DNA of 60,590 nucleotides from Chitinophagaceae bacterium (GCA_007695095.1 REEL01000071.1:1-60590); one strand, 5' to 3'. Shown: positions 28,147 through 37,020, counted from the stretch's first letter. Numbers and translations: made by a program. The notes: generated from the sequence alone by a model not told the origin.

Positions 28147-30951
28147 TTATAAGCCGGGATTTTCAAAAGTAATGGAAATATATGCTAGCCTTCCTATATA
28201 AGGCCCGCCATAAGTTTGGTAATGTTTGTTATTCAATAAGTTGGATGCACCAATTTTAAAGGTCGTGTGAAGTGGCTTGTGTGTATAGTTTATTTGAGCA
28301 TCCAACAAGCCGTAAGTAGGGACAAATCCGGTAAATTGGGGGGAACCTTCAAATAAAAATCCCTGTACCCATTTATAATTTACATTAAAGCCAATATTTC
28401 TCAAAGTAACTCTGTCGCCAAATCTTAAAACCAAATCTCTGGCACTTACTCCAATATTGAATTTATGCTCCGGGGTATTAAAAGCAGGGACTATCGGGTC
28501 ATCAGAGCCCAACAAATTCAACCGGTTCCAGGAGTAGTTTCCATTTAAAGAGTAATATCGGCGGAAGTAATAGTTGAATCCAATGGCGGTTCCGTATGTC
28601 AAAACTTCATCAGTAGCATTAGCAGCAATTCTGTAAACCTGCGATTGAGTAATAAAGCCCGTTGATTCATCAAAATCAACCTCTGCACCAATATTATAGC
28701 CTATAAAATCTCTGTATAAACTCATGTAGGCACTCATGTCTACATAAAAGTTATTTAAAACAGTTCCACGGTAACCGATTTCCAACGTTCGCACTTTTTC
28801 AGGTACAATAGGTGCAACATTAAAGTAGTCGAGCGTATCCGGATTTCTGGTGTTCACATAATCTATAAGTGATTCTGTTGTTACTATAGAGTCTTTCCCG
28901 CCAAGGTTTCCTAATAATATTGCCCGGCCAACATTGTAAAACAAGTACTGATCCTGTAAAGTTGGATTTCTGATTGCTGATGAAAACGAAAAACGCAGAG
29001 TGTGATTACCTCTTGAATAAACAGCAGATGCAGCAGGCGAGACCTGGTATCCAAAGTTTTGATTTTTATCCAGTCGTGCGGCTGCTGATAAAATCAGGCG
29101 GTCACCAATAAATCTTCTTTCAGCACCGGCATAAACGCCATATTCATAGTTCCTGATTACAACACCGGCAGTGTCACTGAAAATTGTACCGTCAGAGTCA
29201 GGGGCATACAATCTGTAACTGCCTCCAACCCTCAAATCAGCAATTCCTCCGGGATTAAACTTGTATTCTCCCTGAACGTGATACAGCTTAGATTTATCAT
29301 AGAAACGGGTACCACCTTCCGATAAGGTTGATTCAGAAGTTATTTGATTAAACATGGAATCAAATTCAGCAGTTCCCGGCTCAAACCGCACCGTAGATTC
29401 AATAAGAGGATTTCCAATTCCATCGGCAAAGGCTCTGGTTTCTTCATGCCATGCCTGAATTGAATCCTGAAAGGTATTCAGCACATTTTGAGCTACGGCA
29501 ACGGTGGAATCTCTTGTGTCTCCAAACCACCAGTTTCCCTGACCGGGAAAATCCGGTAAATTCCTGACTCTGTTTACAATATTCTGACTCCAGTAGCTTA
29601 TATAATCCTGATTCCAGGCATTATTGTTTTTTGCTTCTTGCTGAAGTAAAAGAGCAGTAAAAACGGCATCATAAGAATCCCCGGCATCTTCCAAAGTTGT
29701 ATAGGCACGCACAAAAAATCTATTCGGTTTACTTACTTCAACCCGATGTTGCTGAAATTGAAGATTTTTTAAACTATAGCGGTTATCTCCCTGATATACG
29801 GTTGTTCCGGCACCATAATTATAACTGTAATTTGCTTCTATGTCACGGGTCAGCTTATAATGAAGGGAAGCCCCGGCCTTTATATTTCTTATATCATAAT
29901 CTACTACATCAATTTCCCGGTAACCGGTTCGGTAAAAAACGCCTAAACCGGGATAATTTCTCAAGCCGCTAAAGGTTTCAAAATTATTAGTTTGCTCTCT
30001 AAAATTTTCATCTCCGTAAACATTCACAGCATCGTAACCCCCCGGATTATCCGGTCCTTTCAAAGATTGGTCTGTGGGATTATAGTTTTCTGCTTCCCAA
30101 TCATCAGCCCTCAAAAATGAAAAATTCAGCTTAAAAGCAAATTTGTCTTCATCGTCACTATCTCTGAAAACTCTTGCATAGCGTACGGCTGTTTCAAATA
30201 AATTACGCTCTCCACCTTTTACCATTACACTTAAACCGGGATGAAAAAATGGGTTTCGGGTATACATATTAATAACTCCGTTGAAGGCATTAGGCCCGTA
30301 AAAAGCAGTACTCGCACCTTGAATTAATTCTACTCTTTGAATATCAAGCTCGGAAGAACCCACAAAATTCCCCAAAGAAAAATTTAATCCGGGAGCCTGA
30401 TTGTCAGCTCCGTCAACCAATTGTAAAGAGCGTACCGGTGAAGTCGAGTTAAATCCACGCGTATTGATAATCACAAACCCAAGACTGGCCGTCGTCATGT
30501 CAACCCCTTTCATATTGCCCAAACCTTCATAAAAAGATGCGGCAGGAGTCTCTTTTATTGCGGCCAAACTCATAGACTCAATTGTTAAGGCAGACTCTCG
30601 CAAACGGTCAGTTATCCGGCTTTCAACAACCTCTACTTCACCCAAACCTTCTGCAGAAGAAACCATTCTTACACGTAAAGTTCTGTTTAGATCATTCTCG
30701 CTGATAGTAATCGTTTGGGAAACGTAACCTAAATAAATAACTTCAATCTCTGCCGGTAATTCCTGAGTAATCCGAAGTGTAAAACGGCCATCAAAATCAG
30801 TTGTAGTACCGGTAGAAGTACCTTTAATTACTACATTTGCACCAAATAAGGTTTCGCCTGTCTCCCTGTCTGTTATAACTCCTGAGACAGATTGGGAATA
30901 AGCAAAACTTATGTGTAAAAGAAAAAACAAAAAGACTGTATAAAATTTCAT
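28147..30951 (-). CDS. TonB-dependent receptor with CarboxypepD_reg N-domain
   Basis: This 934-residue outer-membrane receptor has a signal peptide (to about SFAYSQ, residue 20) and a CarboxypepD_reg-like domain (about 22-100, VSGVITDRETGETLFGANV). A plug domain follows (about 120-235), with SLQLVDGADNQAPG and VELIQGASTAFYGPNAFNGVINM, and then a large beta barrel. It takes up a large substrate by energy from TonB. No SusD-like lipoprotein is adjacent, so it is not a SusC/SusD pair. The substrate is unknown; the neighbouring secreted esterase-like gene is the only hint. It is transcribed on the minus strand from a divergent region of 248 bp. Confidence 0.94.
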   Translation of the reverse strand: MKFYTVFLFFLLHISFAYSQSVSGVITDRETGETLFGANVVIKGTSTGTTTDFDGRFTLRITQELPAEIEVIYLGYVSQTITISENDLNRTLRVRMVSSAEGLGEVEVVESRITDRLRESALTIESMSLAAIKETPAASFYEGLGNMKGVDMTTASLGFVIINTRGFNSTSPVRSLQLVDGADNQAPGLNFSLGNFVGSSELDIQRVELIQGASTAFYGPNAFNGVINMYTRNPFFHPGLSVMVKGGERNLFETAVRYARVFRDSDDEDKFAFKLNFSFLRADDWEAENYNPTDQSLKGPDNPGGYDAVNVYGDENFREQTNNFETFSGLRNYPGLGVFYRTGYREIDVVDYDIRNIKAGASLHYKLTRDIEANYSYNYGAGTTVYQGDNRYSLKNLQFQQHRVEVSKPNRFFVRAYTTLEDAGDSYDAVFTALLLQQEAKNNNAWNQDYISYWSQNIVNRVRNLPDFPGQGNWWFGDTRDSTVAVAQNVLNTFQDSIQAWHEETRAFADGIGNPLIESTVRFEPGTAEFDSMFNQITSESTLSEGGTRFYDKSKLYHVQGEYKFNPGGIADLRVGGSYRLYAPDSDGTIFSDTAGVVIRNYEYGVYAGAERRFIGDRLILSAAARLDKNQNFGYQVSPAASAVYSRGNHTLRFSFSSAIRNPTLQDQYLFYNVGRAILLGNLGGKDSIVTTESLIDYVNTRNPDTLDYFNVAPIVPEKVRTLEIGYRGTVLNNFYVDMSAYMSLYRDFIGYNIGAEVDFDESTGFITQSQVYRIAANATDEVLTYGTAIGFNYYFRRYYSLNGNYSWNRLNLLGSDDPIVPAFNTPEHKFNIGVSARDLVLRFGDRVTLRNIGFNVNYKWVQGFLFEGSPQFTGFVPTYGLLDAQINYTHKPLHTTFKIGASNLLNNKHYQTYGGPYIGRLAYISITFENPGL

Positions 30952-31172
30952 TTTAATTTAATTATCATTTTGATAAAGGAAACCTAAATTTTGTTTAAAG
31001 ATAACTTAATTTTAAATTTAGAAAATAAGATTGTTAATTTGAGGATAATTAATAAAAAAAAAGAAAAGATTTTGTAAAAAAGGATTGTTATAAATGAAAA
31101 TTGTAGTTGTAAACAGTTCTTTTATTACTTGATTTATTTTAGACATTTCTTTTACTTTGACAATAAATCATT

Positions 31173-31180
31173 TAAATTTG
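31173..31180 (+). promoter_or_regulatory. Predicted -7 element for the SDR gene
   Basis: TAAATTTG is a perfect match to TAnnTTTG, 19 bp before the start codon. TTTG at 31156-31159 is only 13 bp upstream, too close for a standard -33 element; TTTC at 31146-31149 is 23 bp away. Confidence 0.5.
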
Positions 31181-31199
31181 TTTTACTGATTTTATAAAC

Positions 31200-31904
31200 A
31201 TGGAGTTAAAAAATAAAAAAGTACTGATAACAGGTGGTAGCTTAGGCATTGGCTATGCTATAGCTGAAGCATTGATTTCAGAGGGCGCTGACGTGATTAT
31301 AACCGGTAGAGATAAAGGCCGTTTAGAGAGTGCAGCTAAAAAATCCGGAGCCTTATTTTTACAGGCAGATGTTTCTAAAGAAAAAGATGTTGATGCAACT
31401 TATGATTTTATTTTAGAGAAATTTGGCACACTGGATATATTAATAAATAATGCAGGCATTGGAAAACCTGCGGCATTAGAAAATCTCAGTAGAGAAAAAA
31501 TAATGGAAGTATTTGATGTAAATGTAATTGGAGCAGCATTGACAACTGCGAAATTTACACCATTATTTAAAGAAAAAAAATCGGGAGATATTGTAAATAT
31601 AGCGTCCACTGCAGCGCTTAAGGGCTATAAAAACGGCTCAATTTATGTAGCATCAAAGTTTGCCCTCAGGGGTATGACAGAATGTTGGAGGGCTGAATTA
31701 AGACCTTTTAACATTAGAGTTATGCTTGTGAATCCTTCGGAAGTTGCAACCGCTTTCGGAAATTCTGAGCGTAAAGAGCGACAAGCTCAGCCTAATAAAT
31801 TGAGACCTAAAGAAATAGCAGATGCAGTAAGCGGGATTTTAAAACTTGAAAGCAGAGGGTTTATACCTGAACTTTCAGTTTGGGCAACCAACCCATTTGA
31901 TTGA
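31200..31904 (+). CDS. Short-chain dehydrogenase/reductase
   Basis: This 234-residue classical SDR enzyme has the NAD(P)-binding TGGSLGIG (residues 11-18), the NNAG motif (LINNAGIGKP) and the full catalytic triad: Ser in NIASTAA, then Tyr and Lys in YVASK, 13 residues after the Ser as usual. An Arg at the end of the second strand (TGRDKGRL) favours NADP. The substrate is not predictable; it belongs to the broad FabG-like group but is not next to fab genes. The TrmH-like gene starts 26 bp downstream, so they may be an operon. Confidence 0.93.
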   Translation: MELKNKKVLITGGSLGIGYAIAEALISEGADVIITGRDKGRLESAAKKSGALFLQADVSKEKDVDATYDFILEKFGTLDILINNAGIGKPAALENLSREKIMEVFDVNVIGAALTTAKFTPLFKEKKSGDIVNIASTAALKGYKNGSIYVASKFALRGMTECWRAELRPFNIRVMLVNPSEVATAFGNSERKERQAQPNKLRPKEIADAVSGILKLESRGFIPELSVWATNPFD

Positions 31905-31930
31905 TTTTTAAACTAAAAAGGAACCGGATT

Positions 31931-32608
31931 ATGGATTTAAAAACTAGAAAGGAGGTGATAGATCATCTCTACTCCTTTATCTCTGAAAGTAAGAAAAAAA
32001 GGATGAACCAGGTACTAGGCGAAAGAACTAAGTTCCTGACACTTGTTTTAGAGGATGTTTACCAGCCTCAAATTGTGAGCTCTATTGTGAAAACATGCGA
32101 TTGTTTTGGCATTCAGGATTTGCATCTGGTAGAAAACTTTAACAAGTATTCAGCAAGCCCTGATGCGATTATTGCTGCAACAAAGTGGGTGAATATTCAC
32201 CGATACAGAGAAAAAAACAGCAATAATACACAACTGGCAATTAATGAACTGAGGGATTCAGGCTATCAGATTGTAACCGTTACAAACAATAGAAGAGCAA
32301 CTTCAATTGATGAATTTCCGATGGATAAAAAAACAGCAGTTATTTTTGGACCGGAAAAAAGCGGACCATCTGATGTTGCTATTAAGCAAGCGGATGCTTT
32401 TGTAAAAATTCCGTTGCTTGGTTTTTCTGACTATCTGAATTTACCGGTCACTACAGGAGCGGCCTTGAATTCATTAAGACACCGAATGGTTCAGTCTAAA
32501 GCAAAGTGGCAACTTGATGAAAATGAGATTGATGAAGTTAAATACTTTTGGGCGCATAAGTTGCTGAAAAGTGCCGACAGACTCGAAGATGTTTTCTTAA
32601 ATAAATAA
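31931..32608 (+). CDS. TrmH-like SPOUT protein with altered catalytic residues
   Basis: This 225-residue protein has the SPOUT (SpoU/TrmH) methyltransferase fold and the size of TrmH, which makes 2'-O-methylguanosine 18 in tRNA. I chose ATG 31931 over the TTG at 31901. Compared with Thermus TrmH (conserved N35, R41, E124, S150, N152, as I recall), the equivalent residues here are Ile48, Lys54, Glu142, Tyr168 and Asn170. The spacings 35-41 and 124-150-152 match exactly, so the alignment is solid. The Arg that acts as base and two other positions have changed. It may be catalytically weak, altered in specificity, or only RNA-binding. The canonical SpoU at 42818-43630 keeps these residues. Confidence 0.82.
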   Translation: MDLKTRKEVIDHLYSFISESKKKRMNQVLGERTKFLTLVLEDVYQPQIVSSIVKTCDCFGIQDLHLVENFNKYSASPDAIIAATKWVNIHRYREKNSNNTQLAINELRDSGYQIVTVTNNRRATSIDEFPMDKKTAVIFGPEKSGPSDVAIKQADAFVKIPLLGFSDYLNLPVTTGAALNSLRHRMVQSKAKWQLDENEIDEVKYFWAHKLLKSADRLEDVFLNK

Positions 32609-32666
32609 ATTCTAAACTAAATAGAGTATAGAAGAAAAGTTTACTCAAAAAGACATATTTTAACAT

Positions 32667-32674
32667 TATATTTG
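32667..32674 (+). promoter_or_regulatory. Predicted -7 element for the LiaF-like gene
   Basis: TATATTTG is a perfect -7 element 47 bp before ATG 32722. Its position, with transcription likely starting near 32681, argues that the ATG at 32722 is the true start rather than the TTG at 32689. No good -33 TTTG is visible. Confidence 0.5.
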
Positions 32675-32721
32675 TATTTTTAATTTAATTGTCAGAGATT
32701 TGTGTACTTAACACTATCTAT

Positions 32722-33252
32722 ATGTCTATTTTAAGTTCAGGGGTTTTTTGGGGTGTTCTGATTTTATTAATCGGAATGTCAATAATTTTAAAAGCATTGT
32801 TTGGCTGGAATATTCCGGTTTTAAGAATTGTCTTTGGATTGCTGTTTATATACATAGGCCTTCGGTTAATACTTGGCTTTTTTTATAAACCTGACACTAA
32901 AGAGAAACACTTCTTTAATAGCAAGGAAAAAATAGAATATAGCGAAGGAGTTAAAGATTATAATATAATTTTCGGCAGTTCTGTGATTGATTTGAGAAAT
33001 ATAGAAGTCGTTGATAAAAAGAAAAAAGTAGAAATAAATGTCATTTTTGGAAGCGGCAAGGTCTATATGCCTGAAAATGTAGATTATGTAGTAGAAATGA
33101 ATGCTATTTTTGGTGATGTAAAATCTCCTGACAGAAATGCAAGTGGGATGGGAAGCGCCAACTACACCAAAGGCGTCGGTGACTCTGCAGAAAATGTAAA
33201 GCTGTATATTAGTGTTAATGCTATTTTCGGCTCAGTAAACATCGTAAATTGA
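32722..33252 (+). CDS. LiaF-like membrane protein (DUF5668/LiaF C-terminal type)
   Basis: This 176-residue protein has two transmembrane helices at the N-terminus (about 7-28 and 31-55) followed by a beta-rich domain. In that domain the motif I-F-G recurs four times: NIIFGSS, NVIFGSG, NAIFGDV and NAIFGSV. Regular repeats of about 20-40 residues with a shared IFG turn suggest a short beta-helix-like stack, as in the LiaF/VraT C-terminal family that senses or controls envelope stress. No LiaR or LiaS kinase pair is adjacent. I moved the start from TTG 32689 to ATG 32722 because of the promoter position. It is convergent with comM, 4 bp apart. Confidence 0.8.
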   Translation: MSILSSGVFWGVLILLIGMSIILKALFGWNIPVLRIVFGLLFIYIGLRLILGFFYKPDTKEKHFFNSKEKIEYSEGVKDYNIIFGSSVIDLRNIEVVDKKKKVEINVIFGSGKVYMPENVDYVVEMNAIFGDVKSPDRNASGMGSANYTKGVGDSAENVKLYISVNAIFGSVNIVN

Positions 33253-33256
33253 TAGT

Positions 33257-34798
33257 TTAACCTGTTGCCCAGCTTTCTCTGTCAAGTGAACGATATTGGA
33301 TAGCTTCAGCCAGATGTTCAGCTTCAATTTCTTTACTGCCATTAAGGTCAGCTATGGTTCTGGATACTTTTAGTATTCTGTCATAGGCTCTTGCCGATAA
33401 ACCCAGTTTTTCCATGGCTCTTTTTAACAGGTTTTGTCCTGCACTATTGATTTCACAACATTCTTTCAGAATTTTTGAGCTCATTTGTGCATTGCAATAC
33501 AGACCTTCAGTATTTTTAAATCTATCTTCCTGAAATTCTCTGGCTCGTATCACCCTTTCTCTTACCGCTTCACTTTTCTCTCCCGAAGGAGCGGCAGAAA
33601 GGTCACTGATTGATACCGGGGTTACTTCCACATGCAAGTCAATCCGATCCATTAAAGGGCCTGAAATTTTATTTAAATATTTCTGAACTATACCGGGTGC
33701 GCAGACACATTCCTTTTCCGGATGATTGTAATATCCACAAGGACAAGGATTCATAGAGGCAATCAGCATAAAACTGGAGGGATAGTCAACGGTAAACTTT
33801 GCTCTGGAAATGGTAATTCTGCGTTCTTCCATGGGTTGTCTGAGCACTTCTAAAACCGTTCTTTTAAATTCCGGAAGTTCATCCAGAAAGAGTACTCCAT
33901 TATGGGCAAGCGAAATTTCTCCGGGCTGAGGCACATTCCCTCCGCCAACTAATGCAACATCACTAACGGTATGGTGGGGAGATCGGAAAGGACGCAGATT
34001 TATTAAACCGGAATCTGAAGGAAGCAAACCGGATACAGAATGAATTTTTGTAGTTTCTAAGGCTTCATAAAGTGTTAAAGGAGGTAAAATAGTTGGCAGT
34101 CTTTTTGCCAACATTGTTTTTCCGGAACCGGGCGGTCCAATTAAAATGAGATTATGGCCTCCTGCTGCGGCTATTTCCATAGACCTTTTAATATTTTCCT
34201 GTCCTTTTACATCCTGAAAATCCAAATCAGTAATGTTTAGTTTATGAGCAAATTCAGCCCGGGTATCTATATGGATTTTCTCAAGATTATGGTTATCAGT
34301 AAAAAAGTCATAAACGTCTCTAATGTTTTCCACGCCATAAACATCCAGATTGTCGACTATTGCCGCTTCACGGGCATTTGCTTTCGGTAAAATAAGACCT
34401 TTAAAATTTTCTTTTCTGGCCTGAATAGCTATTGGCAAAGCACCTTTAATGGGTTGTACTGTGCCGTCTAAAGACAATTCCCCCATGATAATATATTTTC
34501 CGATTTCCTCCTTGTTAATTTGATCGGAAGCGGCCAAAATTCCGGCAGCCATTGTTAAGTCATAGGCAGAACCCTCTTTTCGAATATCTGCCGGGGCAAG
34601 ATTTATTACGATTTTTTTTCTGGGAATTTTGAGGCCGTTATTTTTCAAAGCGGCGTCCATTCGAAACCAACTTTCTTTAACAGCATTGTCGGGAAGCCCT
34701 ACTATGTAGTGATTCATCCCTTCCCCAATATTTACTTCAATTGTAATTGTTCTGGCATCGACACCATATACAGCACTTCCAAAAGTTTTTACCAGCAT
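33257..34798 (-). CDS. comM: YifB/ComM family Mg-chelatase-like AAA+ ATPase
   Basis: This 513-residue protein has the ComM layout: a Lon-like N-terminal domain (about 1-180), then a Mg-chelatase-type AAA+ core with Walker A GPPGSGKTMLAKR and the LDELPEF Walker B, and a C-terminal Mg_chelatase_C domain. A cysteine group (NPCPCGYYNHPEKECVC) follows the sensor region, as is typical. In naturally competent bacteria ComM is a branch-migration helicase for integrating transformed DNA; in others its role is unclear. It is transcribed alone. A 7-bp inverted repeat at 34855-34875 lies between it and the next gene upstream. Confidence 0.95.
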   Translation of the reverse strand: MLVKTFGSAVYGVDARTITIEVNIGEGMNHYIVGLPDNAVKESWFRMDAALKNNGLKIPRKKIVINLAPADIRKEGSAYDLTMAAGILAASDQINKEEIGKYIIMGELSLDGTVQPIKGALPIAIQARKENFKGLILPKANAREAAIVDNLDVYGVENIRDVYDFFTDNHNLEKIHIDTRAEFAHKLNITDLDFQDVKGQENIKRSMEIAAAGGHNLILIGPPGSGKTMLAKRLPTILPPLTLYEALETTKIHSVSGLLPSDSGLINLRPFRSPHHTVSDVALVGGGNVPQPGEISLAHNGVLFLDELPEFKRTVLEVLRQPMEERRITISRAKFTVDYPSSFMLIASMNPCPCGYYNHPEKECVCAPGIVQKYLNKISGPLMDRIDLHVEVTPVSISDLSAAPSGEKSEAVRERVIRAREFQEDRFKNTEGLYCNAQMSSKILKECCEINSAGQNLLKRAMEKLGLSARAYDRILKVSRTIADLNGSKEIEAEHLAEAIQYRSLDRESWATG

Positions 34799-34885
34799 AG
34801 TATATCTATATTTTCAAACATAAATATACTAATTTAATATAAGAAGTTGATTTGTATACTTACTTTTTAAGTATATGAGCGGTTT

Positions 34886-35389
34886 TTAGTCTATTTTTTG
34901 AATACGAATAGTCTCTGTGGAGTTGCCATTTGATTCGGTTAAGCGAACGAAATAAACCCCGGAAGCAAAGGGACTCATGTCAAGAGTGATTTTCATTTGT
35001 CCGTTGATAAGGTGGCCATTTTGTAAGGGCTTTATTTTTTTACCCAATACATCAAAAAGTTCAACATTTATATCTACATCTGATGAAGCAGATATTTCCA
35101 AAAACACGGAATTGCTTGTAGGGTTAGGAAAAACGTTTACATCCCATATAGAAAGGCTGTTGGAAGAAATGCCAACGCTCAATTTTTCAGGTTGATGAAA
35201 TCCCTGAGTAAGTATAAGATCGCTGCTGCTTAGCGTTTCTATCACAGTTTCTCCGACTGTTTGGCTCAGGCTGTAGCCGCCGGCTGTATGAAAGGCCCCC
35301 GAGGAGCTGATTACGGTTGGGCTGAGAGATTGTCCAAAGCTATAGAGTGCAGTCAGACTGATGGCAATAGTTAAAAGTAAACTTTTCAT
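34886..35389 (-). CDS. Small secreted protein with T9SS type A sorting domain
   Basis: This 167-residue protein has a signal peptide (to about 20, TALYSFGQ) and a short mature region with the motif SQTVGETVIETLSSSDL and LTQGFHQPE, seen in many short Bacteroidota secreted proteins. The C-terminal T9SS sorting domain starts VFPNPTSNSVF and ends in GVYFVRL and IRIQKI. It is expected to be exported and anchored or released. No enzymatic domain is visible; the short mature part may act as an adhesin or structural piece. Confidence 0.85.
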   Translation of the reverse strand: MKSLLLTIAISLTALYSFGQSLSPTVISSSGAFHTAGGYSLSQTVGETVIETLSSSDLILTQGFHQPEKLSVGISSNSLSIWDVNVFPNPTSNSVFLEISASSDVDINVELFDVLGKKIKPLQNGHLINGQMKITLDMSPFASGVYFVRLTESNGNSTETIRIQKID

Positions 35390-35570
35390 ACAATTTTATT
35401 TAAAAGGGAAAATTGAAATTATCCTTAGGATAAAATTAATCATTATTTATCAAAGTAAATAATTGATGTAAGACTGAGGCTATATTTTTTAAAAAAGTAA
35501 AAATATAGGTCCGTTCATCCCAAGCTTTTAGAGAATTGAAGGCGGTAGTGTGTTAATTTTTGGTTTATTT

Positions 35571-35600
35571 TTTGAAAAAGATTTTTAAACTATATGTTTT
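35571..35600 (+). promoter_or_regulatory. Possible promoter of the trypsin-like protease gene
   Basis: TTTG at 35571-35574 and TATGTTTT (7 of 8 matches to TAnnTTTG) at 35593-35600 are spaced 18 bp apart. Transcription would begin near 35607, downstream of the TTG at 35560, which supports ATG 35641 as the true start. Confidence 0.45.
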
Positions 35601-35640
35601 CTTTTATATTTACATTTATTTTAACACGAAAATATATACG

Positions 35641-36861
35641 ATGAAAATCTTAAAAACCTTAACGGCACTGTTTTTTCTTAATTTATTTTTATTAACGGCA
35701 AAAGCAGAGGAAAAACCGGCTATCAGAATTGCTAATGTTGTGATAGATATTGAATATGGCGAATTACTTGGTGATTTTTTTAACTTAGAGTTATTTTTCA
35801 CTAAACATTTTCAGAGAAATTTTTCATTTACTGAATCTGAAATTAAACATTTTATTGAAAAATCTTTCACATTAAGCGGATACAGGGTACAAGGCTGGGG
35901 AAGCATGTTCAGAGAACTTGATGAGCACTTCAAATCTGAGTTTGCTCTTGGTGTAAAAATCAAAGAATTTGATGTGAATTTTAACTTAAGAATGGGGGAT
36001 ATGCGAAGTATAGATACAAGAATGGAAACTGAATGGTCAATCTTTCACATAGAAAGTGAACAGGTAATTCTTAATAAAAACTTGACAAGCAGTAATAATA
36101 TAGAAATATATACAAATAGAACTAGACTAAATTTAGTAAATGAAGACTTTACACCTGTTACCTATCATGCTTTCAAACATAACGTCAAACAACTCATTGA
36201 AGACCCGGAGTTTAAAGCAGCAATACGTGATGTTCCTGCCAAAAAAGAAATAGATCCGGCAAGTTTTGATAAAATCACACTCAACAAAGTGCCTTCACCC
36301 GGTACAGAAAGAGCAAAAGTGTTGAAAAGGGCACAGGATGCTTCAGTAACGATTGTAACAGCTACAGGACATGGCAGTGGCTTTTTCATAGATCATCATG
36401 GTTTAATTCTTACCTGTTATCATGTTGTACAGCAATCAAATAGTGTGGAAGTAGCGCTGAATGAAGGTACTTTGATAAAAGCAAAAGTTGTCCGCACCAA
36501 TCCGGATTATGATTTGGCACTCATCCAAATTGAAAATGTTAGTTCCACTCCAATAGGTTTCAATAGTTCCAAACCATCTCCAGGAGATGAAGTCTTTGCC
36601 GTTGGCTCACCTGCCCATAAAGACCTGGGGCGTTCGGTTACCCGCGGGATTGTAAGTGCTGAAAGAGTTGTAGAAGAACGGCAATACATCCAAACAGATG
36701 CCGGCGTCAGTCCGGGCAATAGTGGCGGCCCTTTAATCAACCACAGAGGCGAAGTTGTAGGCATTGTAAATGCCAAAGCAATGTCATTCGGTACAGAAGG
36801 CGTTGGCTTTGCTATTCCGGTGAGTGTTGCCATGGAGAAATTGAATTTGGGGGTGGAGTAG
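35641..36861 (+). CDS. Secreted trypsin-like serine protease (HtrA-type catalytic domain, no PDZ)
   Basis: This 406-residue protein has a signal peptide from the ATG at 35641 (MKILKTLTALFFLNLF to TAKA). A region of about 190 residues that I cannot assign follows, and then a C-terminal S1C protease domain. The catalytic triad is complete: His261 in TCYHVV, Asp291 in DYDLALI and Ser361 in SPGNSGGPL. There is no PDZ domain after it, unlike DegP/HtrA. The N-terminal region has mixed strands and could be a lipid- or partner-binding domain. An upstream TTG extension (to 35560) adds hydrophobic residues that break up the signal peptide, so I reject it. It is monocistronic. Confidence 0.85.
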   Translation: MKILKTLTALFFLNLFLLTAKAEEKPAIRIANVVIDIEYGELLGDFFNLELFFTKHFQRNFSFTESEIKHFIEKSFTLSGYRVQGWGSMFRELDEHFKSEFALGVKIKEFDVNFNLRMGDMRSIDTRMETEWSIFHIESEQVILNKNLTSSNNIEIYTNRTRLNLVNEDFTPVTYHAFKHNVKQLIEDPEFKAAIRDVPAKKEIDPASFDKITLNKVPSPGTERAKVLKRAQDASVTIVTATGHGSGFFIDHHGLILTCYHVVQQSNSVEVALNEGTLIKAKVVRTNPDYDLALIQIENVSSTPIGFNSSKPSPGDEVFAVGSPAHKDLGRSVTRGIVSAERVVEERQYIQTDAGVSPGNSGGPLINHRGEVVGIVNAKAMSFGTEGVGFAIPVSVAMEKLNLGVE

Positions 36862-37020
36862 GGTATTGGTGCCGTAATTGGCGCTGGTTGGCGTTATCAA
36901 CAACCACAACCAAAAACAAAAACAAGGAATTGACAGTTAAGCTGGCAAAATTGCTATTGACGGCACAGACATTTTAAGCTTTGACCTTGGTAGCATAGCC
37001 CCGAAAAAGCAAAATAAAAT
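36862..37020. other. Possible degraded coding remnant
   Basis: This 159-bp gap is less AT-rich than its surroundings. The frame continuing past the protease stop reads GIGAVIGAGWRYQQPQP before a stop. Another frame, beginning near 36941, reads KIAIDGTDILSFDLGSIAP and runs into the penicillin acylase 3' end. Both look protein-like, so this may be the eroded remains of a longer gene or a short repeat. Confidence 0.3.

Noticed and set aside
31901-31930. TTG start for the TrmH-like gene overlapping the SDR stop
   Set aside because: ATG 31931 is a better start, and the extra residues add only a basic tail not expected in the family.
32689-32721. TTG start for the LiaF-like gene
   Set aside because: The predicted promoter would start transcription only a few bases before it, and ATG 32722 gives a normal membrane-helix N-terminus.
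34855-34875. 7-bp inverted repeat between the small T9SS gene and comM
   Set aside because: AT-rich stem without a following T run on the relevant strand; too weak to call a terminator.
35560-35640. TTG start extending the trypsin-like protease
   Set aside because: It would place extra hydrophobic residues ahead of a clear signal peptide and lies upstream of the likely transcription start.
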